A stretch of DNA of 64,000 bases from Vitis vinifera (taxonomy: Eukaryota; Streptophyta; Magnoliopsida; Vitales; Vitaceae), in assembly GCF_030704535.1 (NCBI RefSeq), contig NC_081810.1, positions 4,807,501-4,871,500 on the forward strand, given 5' to 3'. Shown piece by piece: positions 34,669 to 48,200 of this stretch; the first letter of the stretch is position 1, and each line of letters starts with the position of its first letter. Made by a program: the position numbers and the translations under genes. A model generated the notes under the pieces. The model did not search any database. It was not told the DNA's origin and worked only from the letters and a program-made list of their open reading frames with translations.

Positions 34669-37388
34669 GATAATAGTCTGGAATGTTTGGCATTGCAATT
34701 TTAATATAATATAACTGAAATCCTGTATTCCTCTTCTATATTATATTCCCTCTTATCAGTGAATATTCAAGGGTGTTCTCTATCTGTGCTTCTTGTAAAA
34801 CATTGAGCCATCATATTGTAACTCTATCAAATAAATTATTAGATGGGGCATTTGGAAGCAATGGAATACGTAATTAGAAACTTCATAATTAGCAGAAGAA
34901 AATTTTCAGAAAGTAAAGTGCAAGATAAAATAGAATGATAACAAAAACAGAACATTAAAGTATTTGCTAGATTGACACTCAATGATAATAACATATGATC
35001 ATACACTAAAAACATTAAATCTGTTTTGGAGCCTACGATGACCTATTCCATATTCTAGGTAAGTGGATGAACTTCATTACTAGATGAGAACCAAATTTGA
35101 GGCAACACTTAATGCCCGTATTGACTAGAATACGAACGTTCGTATCAAGTGAAGTGAAGAAATTCATCACTCAAGTAAGGTATTTCTTGATCCATTTTAC
35201 AAGCCAAGGTGATATCAGTGCAAGGGCAATTATATTAGTACAGGTTGCCATATATGTCTGAATGGATTGGAACGAAGGGATGAAGGAAAGGAAGGACCAA
35301 TGAAGGCAAATACCCTATCCCATGGGGCTGACCTCCAACCATCAAAGAAGGGATTGGACTCAGGTAGGCAAGGCAGGAACTTTCATATTTACTTATTTAG
35401 GAGTTTTTCCCAGCTAAGGCCCCGATTTTCAAGCTGCTTTTCAACGTTTTTCTTGAGAAAAAAATGAGTTGATTTCTATTCATTCATCTCTTATTTTCTC
35501 AATTGATTGAGTTTGGGTGAAAACCCTTTTTTTTTTTTTTTTAGTGAGCTTCAAGAGGAGGCCAAGATCAAGCTTGGTGAGGATGCTGAGTACGTTCCAA
35601 AAGATGAAGGTATGTAGATGAAGTGTGAAGGTGCTGGTCAAGTAATCCATGAAGGATTAGAAGACTTGAGCTAGGTAAAACCTTATACACATTGTTTGTT
35701 CTTCATAGTAGAATTTTTTATCAATTGTAGGCCCATGGTTTTTTTATCTCTTCAGAGGTTTTCCATGTAAATTCTGGTGTCACTGTCTTTCTCTTATTCT
35801 CCTTCTTGATGAATGTTCAGATTTAATTTTTCATTTTATACTTGTGGATATAGTTGAATGAAATAACAATGAGCTAATATAGGTGTGATTTTATTTGGAT
35901 ATTATGGATAGTTTCCTTGTTTATTTGGGGCAGTGTTCTTCAGTAGAATTGGAAACTTGAGTCAAGGAGAAATTGTTCCTATGAACTGTGTTGGGGAATG
36001 CTGATGCAATTGAAAGTGACTTGCTGAAAATTGTAGGGGGAATGTTGGTACATTTATACTTGCATGTGATTTTTACTTTGTGTTGGAAAGTGTTTGAAGA
36101 AAAAAGAAAAAATTGTGAAAAATTCTAAGGTTTGATGATTTGTGTTAAGAGACCTTTTAAATTGTTTAACAACACCTATTCACCCCCTCTCTAGGTGTTG
36201 TCCATCTTTGAGATTCACCTTCACTTCCATTATAGTAGTTGAAACAACCTATACTCAAGGTTAAGTTAAATCTCAGGTTGATTACATTGCATCTATAGGC
36301 CGTTTATATCTTTTATTCATATCTTCCGTTTTCATCCAATTACGAACTCAACAAATGGCCAAGAATCAAGTCTTCCATGAATATCATAAAGTTTTCTACC
36401 TATCATCCCTTTCTTTTTAATGTGTTGCCACATGTTTAGAGAAGCAAAAGGACTTCAATAATTTCCTGCACCATCTAAAGAATGATTCAACTTCTAGAGA
36501 CAGTGATAGGTTCAAAAGGCCACCATCGAAGAAAAGAAAGTTTTCCCATACAAAGTCTGGAATGACTATGAAGAATGAAGGAATTAATTTAGTGTTGTAG
36601 GAGGTTGATTGATGACATCTTTTGTGAAGTATTGACCATTAGTTTATAAGTTGTCAACAGCACCATGGTTGACCATTAGGATGATAAAAACTTCACTATG
36701 AGTTCATTTTCACAAGGTAAACTGATGGTGGTTATTCCTCACGGTTTCTAGAATGGTCTCGAATCCCCAAGTTTGGTGATGCCCCACTTTGTAGTGCACG
36801 GATGGTAGCTCAAGGAGTGGTAATTTTGATACCAGATGATTAACATTGCACAGGATTGATCACAAATTGCATGACATTATCACTTATCATAACTTTTATA
36901 GTTATATGCTCTGATTTTGCTATTCACAGTCAGAGACAGTAACTTTGTAGTATGATTTAATTATTATATTTATTTTGGCACGACAATATCATACAACTTG
37001 ACTGATTTAGACTGATTCATATACAAGTGCTGATATCATGTACATACTCCTATACATTGACCTACTATGAGTGTGAAGTTTTTGTTAGCATGCAGGAACT
37101 TTGTAAGTTGCTGACATACATCTACAGGTTAGCTTGTAATTTTAGCTTGCACTTGCTAATTCAAGACACGTGTTTGTTTAGTATTTTAGTTGCTTACAAC
37201 AAATATGTATACACTGACACTGTCACTGAAATATGATCACTTTATTTTTATTGACAACTACACATTTGACATTGTCATCCTTCATGCAACTAGACCATGT
37301 AATAAAGTAACTTTCACCTGTAGTTACATCATATGTATTATACAATTCTATCAAATGACATTAAATTAGTGGGGACTTAAATTGTCAT

Positions 37389-37625
37389 GCATATCGCCAA
37401 GGCAAAATGTCCATCAAGGCGAAATGCCCAAACAAGACGAAAAGTCCAATGAAGGCAAAATACCCAACAAAGTGAAATGTCCAATAAGGCAAAATGCCCA
37501 TTAAGACGAAATGTCCAATAAGGGAAAAATGTCCAATCAAGGTGAAATGCCCAAGAAGGTGAAATGTCCATTAAGATAAAATACCCAATGAAGGCCAAAT
37601 AACCACCCAAGGCCAAAGGCTCAAC
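37389..37625. repeat. 17-18-bp degenerate minisatellite
   Basis: About 13 tandem copies of a unit with consensus AAGGCGAAATGYCCAAT, varying by substitutions and one-base indels. The copies are well diverged, so the array is not recent. The long minus-strand frame across it is a by-product of the repeat. Confidence 0.85.
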
Positions 37626-37859
37626 AAAAAATTGAGGAAGATCATGTACCTTCAAGGATTGAAAAGTCCGTCTAAAATCGTAAAGTCTATATAAAGTCAA
37701 AAAGCTCAAAAAAAAATCATAGGATGGTTGTGTGCTTCCTAAAGTACTTGGGCACACCTTATGATCACAACTTTTGCTTAAGATAAAAAGTTGAAGCATC
37801 ATACATTCCTTACAGTCATATAAACCATCCTTGGAAAGAACTATTCATCATGAGTTTAA

Positions 37860-37905
37860 AAATAATAATAATAATAAAAGTAGTAATAATAATAATAATA
37901 AATAA
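37860..37905. repeat. (AAT)n-rich microsatellite
   Basis: Runs of AAT/ATA trinucleotides interrupted by AAAAGTAG. A second short AAT run lies at about 38478-38497. Confidence 0.8.
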
Positions 37906-39034
37906 AATCATCAATGTAGCCCCACTTGAGGGCAAAGAGCTTCATCAAATCATTTTTCCGCCTATAAATTCTCTAGAGACAAATATGTAGGCAAGAAAAA
38001 AGGGGCAAGTAAAGGGACCAGGTTTTGAACTCGTAATCCCATGAACATGGGATGAGGAAACTCATCTTCCCATGAACACAAGATAAGGAGAATTATCTTC
38101 TCTAGTCTAAGGTCTTGAAAATACAAGCTTTAGGATTCATCTCTAAGTGTCACATGCCATGGAGAAGTATGTAAAGGGTGAGTTAAACTCAAAGAAGATA
38201 ACTTGAGTTAGCATGAACGTAAGCACCATGTTCGTTCATTGTGAAAGGAATAGGAATCAAAACCCAAGTTCCCAAAGAAGACAAACCTTGCGGCCAAATG
38301 ATGATACGATATGTGGCAAAAAGCAATACTATGTAGTGATAGGGAGATTCTCTTTTTTTATTACAAATTTAAAAAACTTATTAGTAAAACTAAAAATTAA
38401 TCTGCCCCAATTACAAAAATAACAAATAAATGGAAGCAAGTCCCCCGAGATCTTAGCAAACATGAGAAGGATGTAAAAAATAATAATAATAATAATTAGC
38501 CATATTCCACTAGTCCTATGGTGTCACCACGTGAGGTCATACGAAAAAACACAAGTCATAATTCCCGTACCATTTAACATCCCAATGTGGACAATCCTAC
38601 TAGAGGGCAAGCAACCCTTCCAAAATAAAACGTTTAAAGATAAAACACTTTTTTTTTCACTTTAAAAACTCCTTGACTGAGCTCACATGTGAGAAAAAGG
38701 GGGCAAGTGAAGTGGACGAACTTCATTACTAGACGAGAATTGAATTTTGAGGCAACACAAACTGCCCATATTAACCAGAATACAAACTTTCGTATTAAGT
38801 GAAGTGGATGAACTCCATCACTCTAAGTAAGGTATTTCGTGTACCAACCTACCCGAGTACTTGTGTGTGCAACAAAACAAGAATTTGTGTTATCACTAAC
38901 ACAGGTCTCTTTGTCTATAATGGGAATCCTTCTATTAAACCAGCCTCTATTTGGAAGAAGACACGTGGCATGAGAGTCTCCTATAAATAGAGGAGTCCCT
39001 AAAACAAAAGAGAGTTAGTTTTTAGACATTACAA

Positions 39035-41355
39035 TAGGCAACTTGGTAGAAAAAAGAAAAGTATTGGTTAAGACCCTAGAAAGACGAAAAACACCTATAG
39101 AATATGGCTTATAGACTCTGTATAGTTTAGTTCAACCTTTTCTTTTGATAACTGAATAATTAGTTTTAAAGGGCTAACCTAGATGAACTACAAACTAAAA
39201 GAAAAAGAACAGAAAGGACAAAGAAAAGGAATACCTCATACATGGAATGTGCCCAAAGAGATTCATCTCTCTCCCTTTCTTTTCTCCTTCACCTTGATCT
39301 AATCCTAAACAGGGCCACCAGCCTGTGATTTGGGAGATAAATATAAACATAAGAGAATCCAAAGGCCTTGAATAAAAAAATTATCATAGAATCCAATGTA
39401 TCAAATAAAAAACCAAAATCAATATACATAAATTAATCACATGCAGTTGCCAAGAAAGATATATCCTTTTTCTTTTTTTTTCCCTTTTTTATAGGTGACC
39501 AAGAAAGGTCTATCTAAAAAGAAAAGAAATCTGAGTTCTGCATTTTAGCATAAATTTTAGGAACCTAAAAAACCAAACTCCACCCATGTAACTATGGCTT
39601 AGAGGCTTTTACTTTTCTCTTAGCATATCTTAGAGCAACAATATCCTCTCAGAAATAACTCAAACTTCATCATGATAAAGAAGTTGAAAACAAATTTGGT
39701 ATGAATGTAAGAGTCTGATCACATGGATCAAAAGCACCTAATTTCACACCAAATTATGTATTCTACAGCTCTAGTGGCATGGCTTTCATAACAAGACCAA
39801 GAATAAAGAAGATGACAAAGAATAAAAGGTAGAATTCATTTAGCTTTTAGGGTATATAGCTAGCTAGATTGACATTTATTTTATCATTCCATTTGTTAAT
39901 CATCATTCTACAGTATGAGGGAAATATTATGAAATGGTTAAAATTTTCAGTGCTTACCTTCAAAACTTTATCATGGATAATGTGAGTGGATAATTCATCC
40001 TATCTACAGGAAACCAGAAAAGGCAAAAAAAACCAGGAAGATTAGAAAGTTGAGATCAAGTGCTAGAAATCATGACTATCATGATAATCACAAAAATTGG
40101 ATGAGAGGATGGTGATGCAGATATATGCTACCTACACCGGACGACAAAATGTAAGCAAAGGAGGTATCACTTCTTTCACATTAATCATTTCTACAGAGTT
40201 ACACCACATTAATTGGCAACCCTGTGGAATCTAAACACAGGCACATGTTTATTCATTTATTTGCTAAGTTGCAACACTTTGTATATTCTATCTGTATGTG
40301 GAAGAATTTAGAGGAAAATAGTGACAGCAATAATGAATTTTGCAAAGTTCCATAAAACAAGGCTTCAATAAACTCATCCTCTCGGGCAATTGATGAGTAA
40401 ATATAGGCAGGATACTTTTTAATTGCCCAAATCAATCTAAAAAAATGACATAAAAGAGTGTCAATAAGCAACCTGAGAATTGTGGGTGAGGAGAAGTCTC
40501 CAACAAGTCATAGCTTCAGCCTGTTTTGGATGCATTCCTAGGAATTCATGGAAGCAAAAACCTGATTGTTAAAACAGACACAAGTGACAAATTGTATGAA
40601 TTAATGCTAGTCTGAGAGGTCATATCCTGAATTTTCCTGAATTTTCCACATCCAATTAGTTCCGAATCTTTTACATGCCGCTATGTTAAGGATTTTCTTC
40701 CAACTTTTAGTTTCAGTTTTGCACAGTTAAGGATACAAATTTCATGGTGACCACTGCAAAACAGAGCCAATTATGATTCAGAGAGAGGCCATAGATGGAG
40801 GAAAAACATTATAATCAATGAATTATGTGTGTGTGTGTGTGTGCACGCATGTGTACATATATATTATGCCAACTGGTGCAATTTAATTGGATTTTAGAAT
40901 CTTGCTGTTCACTTTTGTGTAGTATTATACTCTTATTAGCATCTTAATAAAGCTGTTCTCTTCACACAGATTTCCCAAAATGCTTTTCCCACAAAGTTAT
41001 TGAGCTTTTTATCACATCTTTCAGAGAAGCATTTCTAAGTCTGTTGGGAGAGTAGATCAAGTTCCTAAAAAGCAAGATAGGGATAAACAAAATATGACAA
41101 ATACAGAACACAAGTATTAGAAACAAAATTTGAAATTTGCTTCTTTGCACAAACAAAAGAAAGTGCAAGTTGCTTGAGTTGGTCTCACTTGAAAACAGGA
41201 TGTATGTAGCAGATTCGCTATAGATCTTGAAGACCATGCCTGCGGAAATGGCACGGAACCAGATTGGCTTGTTTTAATTTCCTTATTGCCCTCACCTTCG
41301 AAGTCACCACAGTATATATTTGCGTCCAACAATAGTCCATTTCCCATGAACAATA
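39035..41355. other. Non-coding part of unit B upstream of the fifth GH18 copy
   Basis: This matches 28740-30440 and 31430-31838 of unit A and carries no gene. A (GT)n run lies at about 40828-40843. The last 400 bases are almost identical to the promoter region of GH18 gene 3, including the TATATAT box at 41313-41319. Confidence 0.7.
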
Positions 41356-42262
41356 ATGGAGCTCCTTAAGGTTTTTATCACCCTTTTCATTCTCCAAGCT
41401 CTCTGCATCTCCCCGAGATCAATGCAAGCAGCTGCCAAGAACTCTAAGCTCTTTCAAGAATACATTGGAGCACAATTTAACAATGTCAAATTTAGTGATG
41501 TCCCCATCAACCCAGATGTTGAATTCCACTTCATTCTCGCCTTTGCAATAGACTACTCCAGCCCCAGCACTCCTTCAAACTTTCCCACCAATGGAAAATT
41601 CAATATCTTCTGGGACGAACAGTATCTCACCCCCGCCCACGTTTCTTCCATCAAGAGTCGTCATTCAAACGTCAAAGTACGTCTCAGCCTAGGAGGGGCT
41701 ACTGTGGGAAGCAAGCTTGTTTACTTCAAGCCTTCTTCAGTGGATTCCTGGGTTTCTAATGCTGTTACTTCTCCAGTTCCATTTGGATGGAATTGATGTT
41801 GATTATAAGCAATTCAGAGATGATCCCGATACCTTCACCCATTGCATTGGACGCCTTATAACAACCCTCAAGAAGAATGGTGTTATCTCATATGCTTCTA
41901 TAGCTCCCTACGACGATGATCAAGCTCAGAGCCATTACAAGGCTCTCTGGAGGAGCTATGGGCATCTCATAGATTATGTGACTTCCAGTTCTACTCATAC
42001 GATACGTCCACCACTGTCACTCAATTTCTGAAGTATTTTGAGGAGCAGAGCTCTAATTATGAAGGAGGTAAGGTGCTGGTGAGCTTCCTCAGCCATGAGA
42101 ATGGTGGGTTAGCTCCAAACAAAGGCCTTCTTTACTGCCTGTGAGAGGCTCAAGAGCCAGCAAAAGCTCCATGGCATCTTTGTTTGGTGTGCAGATGACT
42201 CCTTGGCAAATGGGTTCCGCTATGAGAAGAAAGCGCAGTCGCTATTAGCATCTGCAAGCTAA
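41356..42262 (+). pseudogene. Frameshifted GH18 chitinase-like pseudogene
   Basis: A near-identical copy of GH18 gene 3 (31839-32762), with promoter, signal peptide ([17 protein letters not shown]) and N-terminal half in frame. A net 17-base loss near 41773 shifts the frame just before the active site, a one-base loss near 41981 and a one-base gain near 42127 follow. In the original register the catalytic motif reads DGIDVDYK instead of DGIDVDYE, so the proton-donor Glu is replaced by Lys. The stop position is conserved. It still has an apparently normal promoter and could be transcribed; a functional enzyme is not expected. Confidence 0.9.
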
Positions 42263-45200
42263 AATCATAATATATTTGGAATTGCCATTAGGCTTGAATA
42301 ATTATCTACGGTAATCGTATTTCACATTATGTTCCACATGTTTGTCAGAATGCTTCAATAAAGTTGTGCGCCATAATGAATTTGATCTTCTCTTATATTT
42401 CTAGAGGGCCATGTGACAGTTTGTGGGCAAACTGAAAACCCCATCATGAAAATGCTCGTTGCTTCTTGTGATTAGCATTCACTTTCCAGAGAAAGTGATC
42501 CCCACTCCCCAGTGAACACTAACTGGGTTGAAAACCTCAAAACCCAAAAGTCCCTCAAATTTTCCAGACCAAGCCAACAAACAGGATTGACTCTTGGGCT
42601 CAGAGAAATGTCGATAAAAGCAAAAGAATCTAGAAAGCTTATTTGCAAGGGCGTTGACCAGATACTTGGCTAATGCTTCAAGTGATCAGGAACTCTCATT
42701 AGATCAAAGGAGACAAATTTGATTTGAATGCTTAAGGGGGAAATTCAACCCAGATCTAAAAAAGCAATGGGATTTGTGAACTAAAGGAGAAGATTAAAAA
42801 TGCAGACACACCAAATTTGGATATGAAGGTCAATTACAATAATGGAGTGATGAAGATCAAGGCACCCACCAACTGAATGCATGTTCACATTTGGTGCAAT
42901 AATCCCCCGACTCTCACTTACAGTGACAGCCCATTTGAGACTAGTTAAAGTGCTTTTAATCATGTCAAATGTTTGGTTCGGAGAGTACTAAGTAAAGAAT
43001 AAAAATATTAAAAAGGGGTTATAATTAAAATTAATTAGATACTCATTTATTTTTAAATTTTTTATTTTTTATATTAAAGAATTAAAATAAATAAATTTTG
43101 TTTAAAATGGTATATAAAAATAATTTTTTGATTTTAAATATATACATATTAATTTTTTTCATTTTTTCTTCCTTTTTATTTTTATTTTACATTTTCCCTT
43201 GATCATTCAATAATACTTAATTGACTTTTAAAGCTTAAAATAGATTAAAGAAGGGTATTAACCTTTTAACCAAACAAACCCTAAATATTTTATGTGGTGA
43301 CTTGTTAGTACTTAGAAGTTGCCAACGAATGCATGTGCAATGTGCAGGTGGATGAACAACATATCAGTGTTTTCCTTCAATGCCCTGTCAGTAGTGGATA
43401 AGAGGTGAATGTTTTTCACCCCATCAAAGAGAGGAACAGTAAGTTGTCCTGTGAAATATTGGACGATTAGCCTGCTGTCATGTGAAGAATCTTGTACTTC
43501 GAAGTTCTTCCCTCAACCCATACCAAAAGGAAAAAAAAAATCATTGAAAACTTTCATAAGCTAATCCCATATGGCCATATCTGGGACGAGTTTAGGTGAA
43601 TGTCATGTCTTACGTTTAAGGGGAGAAGTCCACAAAAGTTTCTAATACATTCTATAGCCGTGAAGAAGAAGAAAAAGAAAACAGAGAGGGGTTCAGAATG
43701 GACATTATCCAGAGAGATTGAGATATTTTTATCACCTTCTGATCCTAGAAATATTCTTACTAAATCTAAATGTTATAAATTTTCTTATTCTGAGGTAATG
43801 TGTACTTGCAACACCACTTCACATGCTTTGGAAACTAAGCGTGGCCCCCCTCTTTGGCAGCCCAATGTTCTTGTTGTCCAGTCCAGTTATTTCCTTACTT
43901 GAATGACACCCATCAATCACAACAAATCACCATCCCCACAATTTTTTTTCCCTTGGGATATGGCAACAACTTCAATGTCAACTCTTAGAACATACCAAAG
44001 GAACAAACCATAGGGCATAAACCACTTGTAGGCTTGTAGCTGCTGGTTTCTTTCATTATTTGGGTGTTTTTGGGGCAGACAGTGCAGACTGTTTGATAAA
44101 AGACAGTATACATATACTGATGAAAGGTTATAAAATATGAGATTGTATTAGAAATGTGATTTAAAAATTAATTTAAAAGATATATCATTATTATAACAAT
44201 TTTCAGATTTTCTTTTGGGGGGCTGCTTTTGATAAAATCCCTACCTGCCTACCCAAGACTTTTTTCATTGAAGTGACCATCATATTCCTCCCATAGTCCA
44301 CTATGCCATCCATGATTAGAAAAGTAACCAACTATAAAAAAAAGGGTAAGGGGAGGTGACCCTTGCCCATAAATATAAGGCCCAGTAATCCTTGATTCTC
44401 ATCCAATTAAAGGCCTGATTAATCATTCAGAGAAATGAGCACTCCTCTTTTTCTTCTCTCTGTGAAAACTGCATACATGAAAGAGACTATAATGCTTGAT
44501 AGTTGATACAACCCTTGTCTTAGAGTGCCTTTGCCACATGTTTTCTATCATTATTTTTCAACTTTCCCCCATTTTCAAGAGATGAGGTGAAGCGAGAGAA
44601 CTTGTGTACTGTTCTTTGGAATGACTATTGATGTGAAAACTCTGAAAGAGTCAAGATTTTAAGGACTAGTAAGGATATGATGTAGGTCAAATACCTTATA
44701 GCAGATTGACGATCAATGATCATCCTTTGTGAAGAGCCACTTGCAAGACTTTCTTGACACACCCCCAAAATGTTAGAAAAGTTCATTGTATGGTTGAGAT
44801 AGTACTTTGGCATCTTATGAATGGTGGGTTCACTTCTCCTCCATTCATCCCATATATTTTGTAATCTTCCTCTTTGTCTCCCCTTTTTCTTTTCTTTCTT
44901 CTTTGGTTTCAAATTTAAAATGAACCAAAAGCTCAATTTTTTCCCTTTTACAAATTTCATTGAAGGCATCTTTGTCATCTTTGGCACTAAATAACTATTT
45001 TTGACATGATACTAAATGGGCTTGTTCCATCTCAAGAATATACATTATTAAAATTATCCGATGATCATATGAACAAAAAGAGAAGTATAAGAGAGACACA
45101 TATACGTAGTATTCAATCAATAAACAAATTTCAAATTGAGACAATTTGTACATAAAACATAGTATATCCCTTTCCCATAAAAAAATGCACTTGCATATGT

Positions 45201-48200
45201 TTATGAATCCATTTATCGTATTGAATGATATTTTTTTTAATAAGTATTAAATGTTATGGTTCTCGGTAGGTATAAAAAAGATACCCCTAATCAAGTGATA
45301 TCAAATAAATATTTTCAAGTTTCACAAGTTGTTTCTTAGTTCTCTTTTTTTATACCCTTATGCTTTGGTCTCATTTATTTACATTTTTATTTAACTATCT
45401 AGATTTCATCATATATATTCAATAATTCAAATTTAGACTTCCATAGATATCACTATGGTGTCTTGACATTTTTCTATATACGAATAAGGTGCATAGCTGA
45501 GTCTATTAGACCTAATGAAGAAGTATAAATTTTAGTATCTTTTTATAGAAACCAACATAAGCCATAGGGGTCTTTAAGCAAATGCATGCAGTGTGGCAAT
45601 TGCGCATCAACAATAATCAACCATGGCCTTCATTGACTAACCAAAAGAAGGGGAATATCACCCTTTTGAAGTCTTAACTTGTTTTCCCACATATAGTAGC
45701 AAAGCCATTATATTACTACTCCAATAAGTCATGTTGTCAATTTCATAAATAATTTAATTGATTTATTGGGTCAAGAGCTCTCACTTCAGATGACATATTA
45801 AGCCACATGGTCGCCCTCAATCACTCATTTCTCATCCTAGTGGCAGGACTGTTTGGGTTGTTGACCCCATTTGACAAACCGCACGACTGTACAAGATGTT
45901 GGGTCACAGCCAATTTCATTGTCTTTGTAGCCATAATCTCATCTTTTCATCTAGAGGAAGCCCCACCTTTTCCTTTGCATGTTCCACAACTACAACCACA
46001 ACATCATTGCCTAATAGGATACATAGGTTTTCATTATTCTTCATAGCCTACGCTTAAAAAGATGCTTTTCTTTTCTTTCCTCTCCTTTTCTTTTCTTTTC
46101 TTTTCTCTCAACCAGAGAATAATACATAAAAAGATACAGTCCTCCAACTTGGCATATACCACCACATCACACCATATTCATCACAGTTTCATGCTTTGAA
46201 ACACAAAGATCAAAAACAAAAACAGAAGTTAATACTTGATGGTCCAGTGTCATGAATCCATGATACACAAGGAAGGAAAAAGTAGAATCCAATATCAATA
46301 TATATATCAGTAGCATCAAAAGATTCAAAACCCCACCTAACACATTGAAGGGAAATATCATAAAAAGCATATGGGTTTGATGTAGAAATTGTTGTTTTCC
46401 GTTTGAGTGTACCGTACACAAGGGATGAGAACAAATGCCATGGCGACAGACAACATCAAGTTGGTAGACGACCACTGTAACATTACGTGGATTCTGTACG
46501 CAATCGAATATATATATGGCTATGGATTCATACAAAGTATACGATGTGGTGGAGATGGTTGTTATTGAAGGACACACGTAAAATTTGGTTGCAAAGGGGT
46601 TCCAACTTAGTCATTGACCAACCCAGGAACGAAACGTTGGGAGCTCCCAGTTAGTTACTTTCTGCGGCAATGTGCATAAAGTCTAAATGTTCATCATTTT
46701 TGTGGCAGTGTCTGAAATGATATGGATGATTCTCTTGGCCCTACTCACAAGATGCTTATGCTTATGCTTCCCCATCCCTCTCCTTCTTTCTTGGCGATCT
46801 CATATATAGATGTTTTTGGAGCTTTGGTCATTTTTCAATGACTGCATCATCAGGGGAAGATTTCGAGCATACATGTATGTTTTCGCTTGATTTTCAAGAA
46901 AATTGTAATCACAGTGTTGGAATATTCGTGGGTCTTAATCATGATCATGGTAATTGATTGGATGAGCATAATCTTCCTCTTTAAAATGGTGAAATGGGGA
47001 TCACATTTTTCACAATTGATAGCTTTTCTAATTCAAATAAATACCATGTGACCAAAAAGTTTTGTTAAATTTTTTTTATTGAGAAATGAATATGAAAACA
47101 TTGACGATTGTGTTATTATGAATGATACTTTTTTTCTATTAATTAGGTAATATAATATATACATTTTCAAGTCTTGTTACTTGTATCTCAATTTCATTTA
47201 TTATGTATTCATGTATTTTGGTCTCATTTACTTGTACCTTTGTTTGATAATCTAAATTTTATCTTTTATACATATTGAACGATGATTTCGATAGGTGTCG
47301 CTACGACCACATATCCATATCATTTTTCATTTACAATATCACTTGAGTTTTCCAAGAAGCATTTGAGTCACCTTAAAATATGAAAAAAGGATTAAAGGTT
47401 TGCTTAAACATCCAAATGAGTTGATCTTTGTATGTCCTTTTGAGTGCTCTAGAGCATTTCTTAGGGAGTATTGCTAAAATGCCCCTCAATTAGGGTTTGA
47501 ATAAAAATTATTTTCAAACTCATTTATTTTATAATTAGATCCCACTTTTTAAGATTGAGAGACTTTCTTTCCTAATTATTGTATTTATTTGTTATTGTTC
47601 TACCAAAGTTTCATGACTCTTAGTACATTTTAAGTTAAAATTTAGAGTTTCTTTTTATGAAATGATAAAGTTGTTCGGATCATATACCTTTATAAGTACA
47701 AAGATAAAAGTCATTCAATAACACATGAATAACATTTTAATGATTTAAGGAAAAGCATGAGTGTAGATTATATTTGTTCTAAGTAAAACTACCCAATTTT
47801 TAGATTTAGTAAATTTTCTTTGTAGTCAAGTTGATTTATGGTCTTACCTTAACGAAAACGTTCGTGTCATTCATTTTATTACTTTTTCATTTAATTTTCT
47901 TATCTTGTATGATTAATAAGAAAAGTAATTTAATTTGACCAATCGATCAAATAAAATGAAAGAAAGGGTCATGATCAAGTTTGAATTACCTCTTCCCCTT
48001 TTTAGATGATTTCGTATCTCAATAACAAATAAACTTACCCTTTTGGCTCTCAAATCAATAGCTTAACATAAACATCAAAATATCGAACAAAAACCAATGC
48101 ATCATGCACATGATGTTGAAGGGAGTCGTGCCCACTAGCATGGTTTGAGGTATGAAGGCCTAAAATACTAATGAAAATTGGATGTATTAAAAGAAAAAAC

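Larger units (their letters stand above)
35060..39034. mobile_element. 4-kb repeat-derived insertion in unit B, family undetermined
   Basis: Unit A reads continuously across this point, so the segment is an insertion. The 4-bp TAGG flanks it on both sides (35056-35059 and 39035-39038), a possible target duplication. Diverged direct repeats of about 130 bp lie near its ends (35061-35190 and 38712-38840), and a promoter-like CCTATAAATAGAGG occurs near 38980. This resembles an old, much decayed LTR-type element, perhaps with nested insertions, but no coding domain was recognised. It holds a minisatellite and an (AAT)n run. Confidence 0.5.
34258..44005. repeat. Tandem segmental duplication, unit B
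   Basis: The second copy of unit A, carrying the truncated and the frameshifted GH18 pseudogenes. Relative to A it has a 4-kb insertion (about 35060-39034), lacks about 1 kb (A 30440-31430), and carries an AT-rich extra segment at about 42965-43195. Gene order and orientation are the same as in A. Confidence 0.85.

Noticed and set aside
37377-37802. 141-codon minus-strand frame with repeated WTF/HLDW-like units
   Set aside because: It is the translation of the 17-18-bp minisatellite and has no independent support.
42965-43195. AT-rich extra segment in unit B considered as a MITE
   Set aside because: Its left end (TGTTTGGTTCGGAGAG) resembles element ends, but no matching inverted end or target duplication was found.
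45807-46577. Plus- and minus-strand frames of 79 and 136 codons
   Set aside because: Isolated, compositionally non-coding, no splice context or motif.
46160-46600. Segment considered as a microRNA or trans-acting siRNA locus
   Set aside because: No extended stem with a known mature sequence could be drawn by eye. Small-RNA mapping would be needed.
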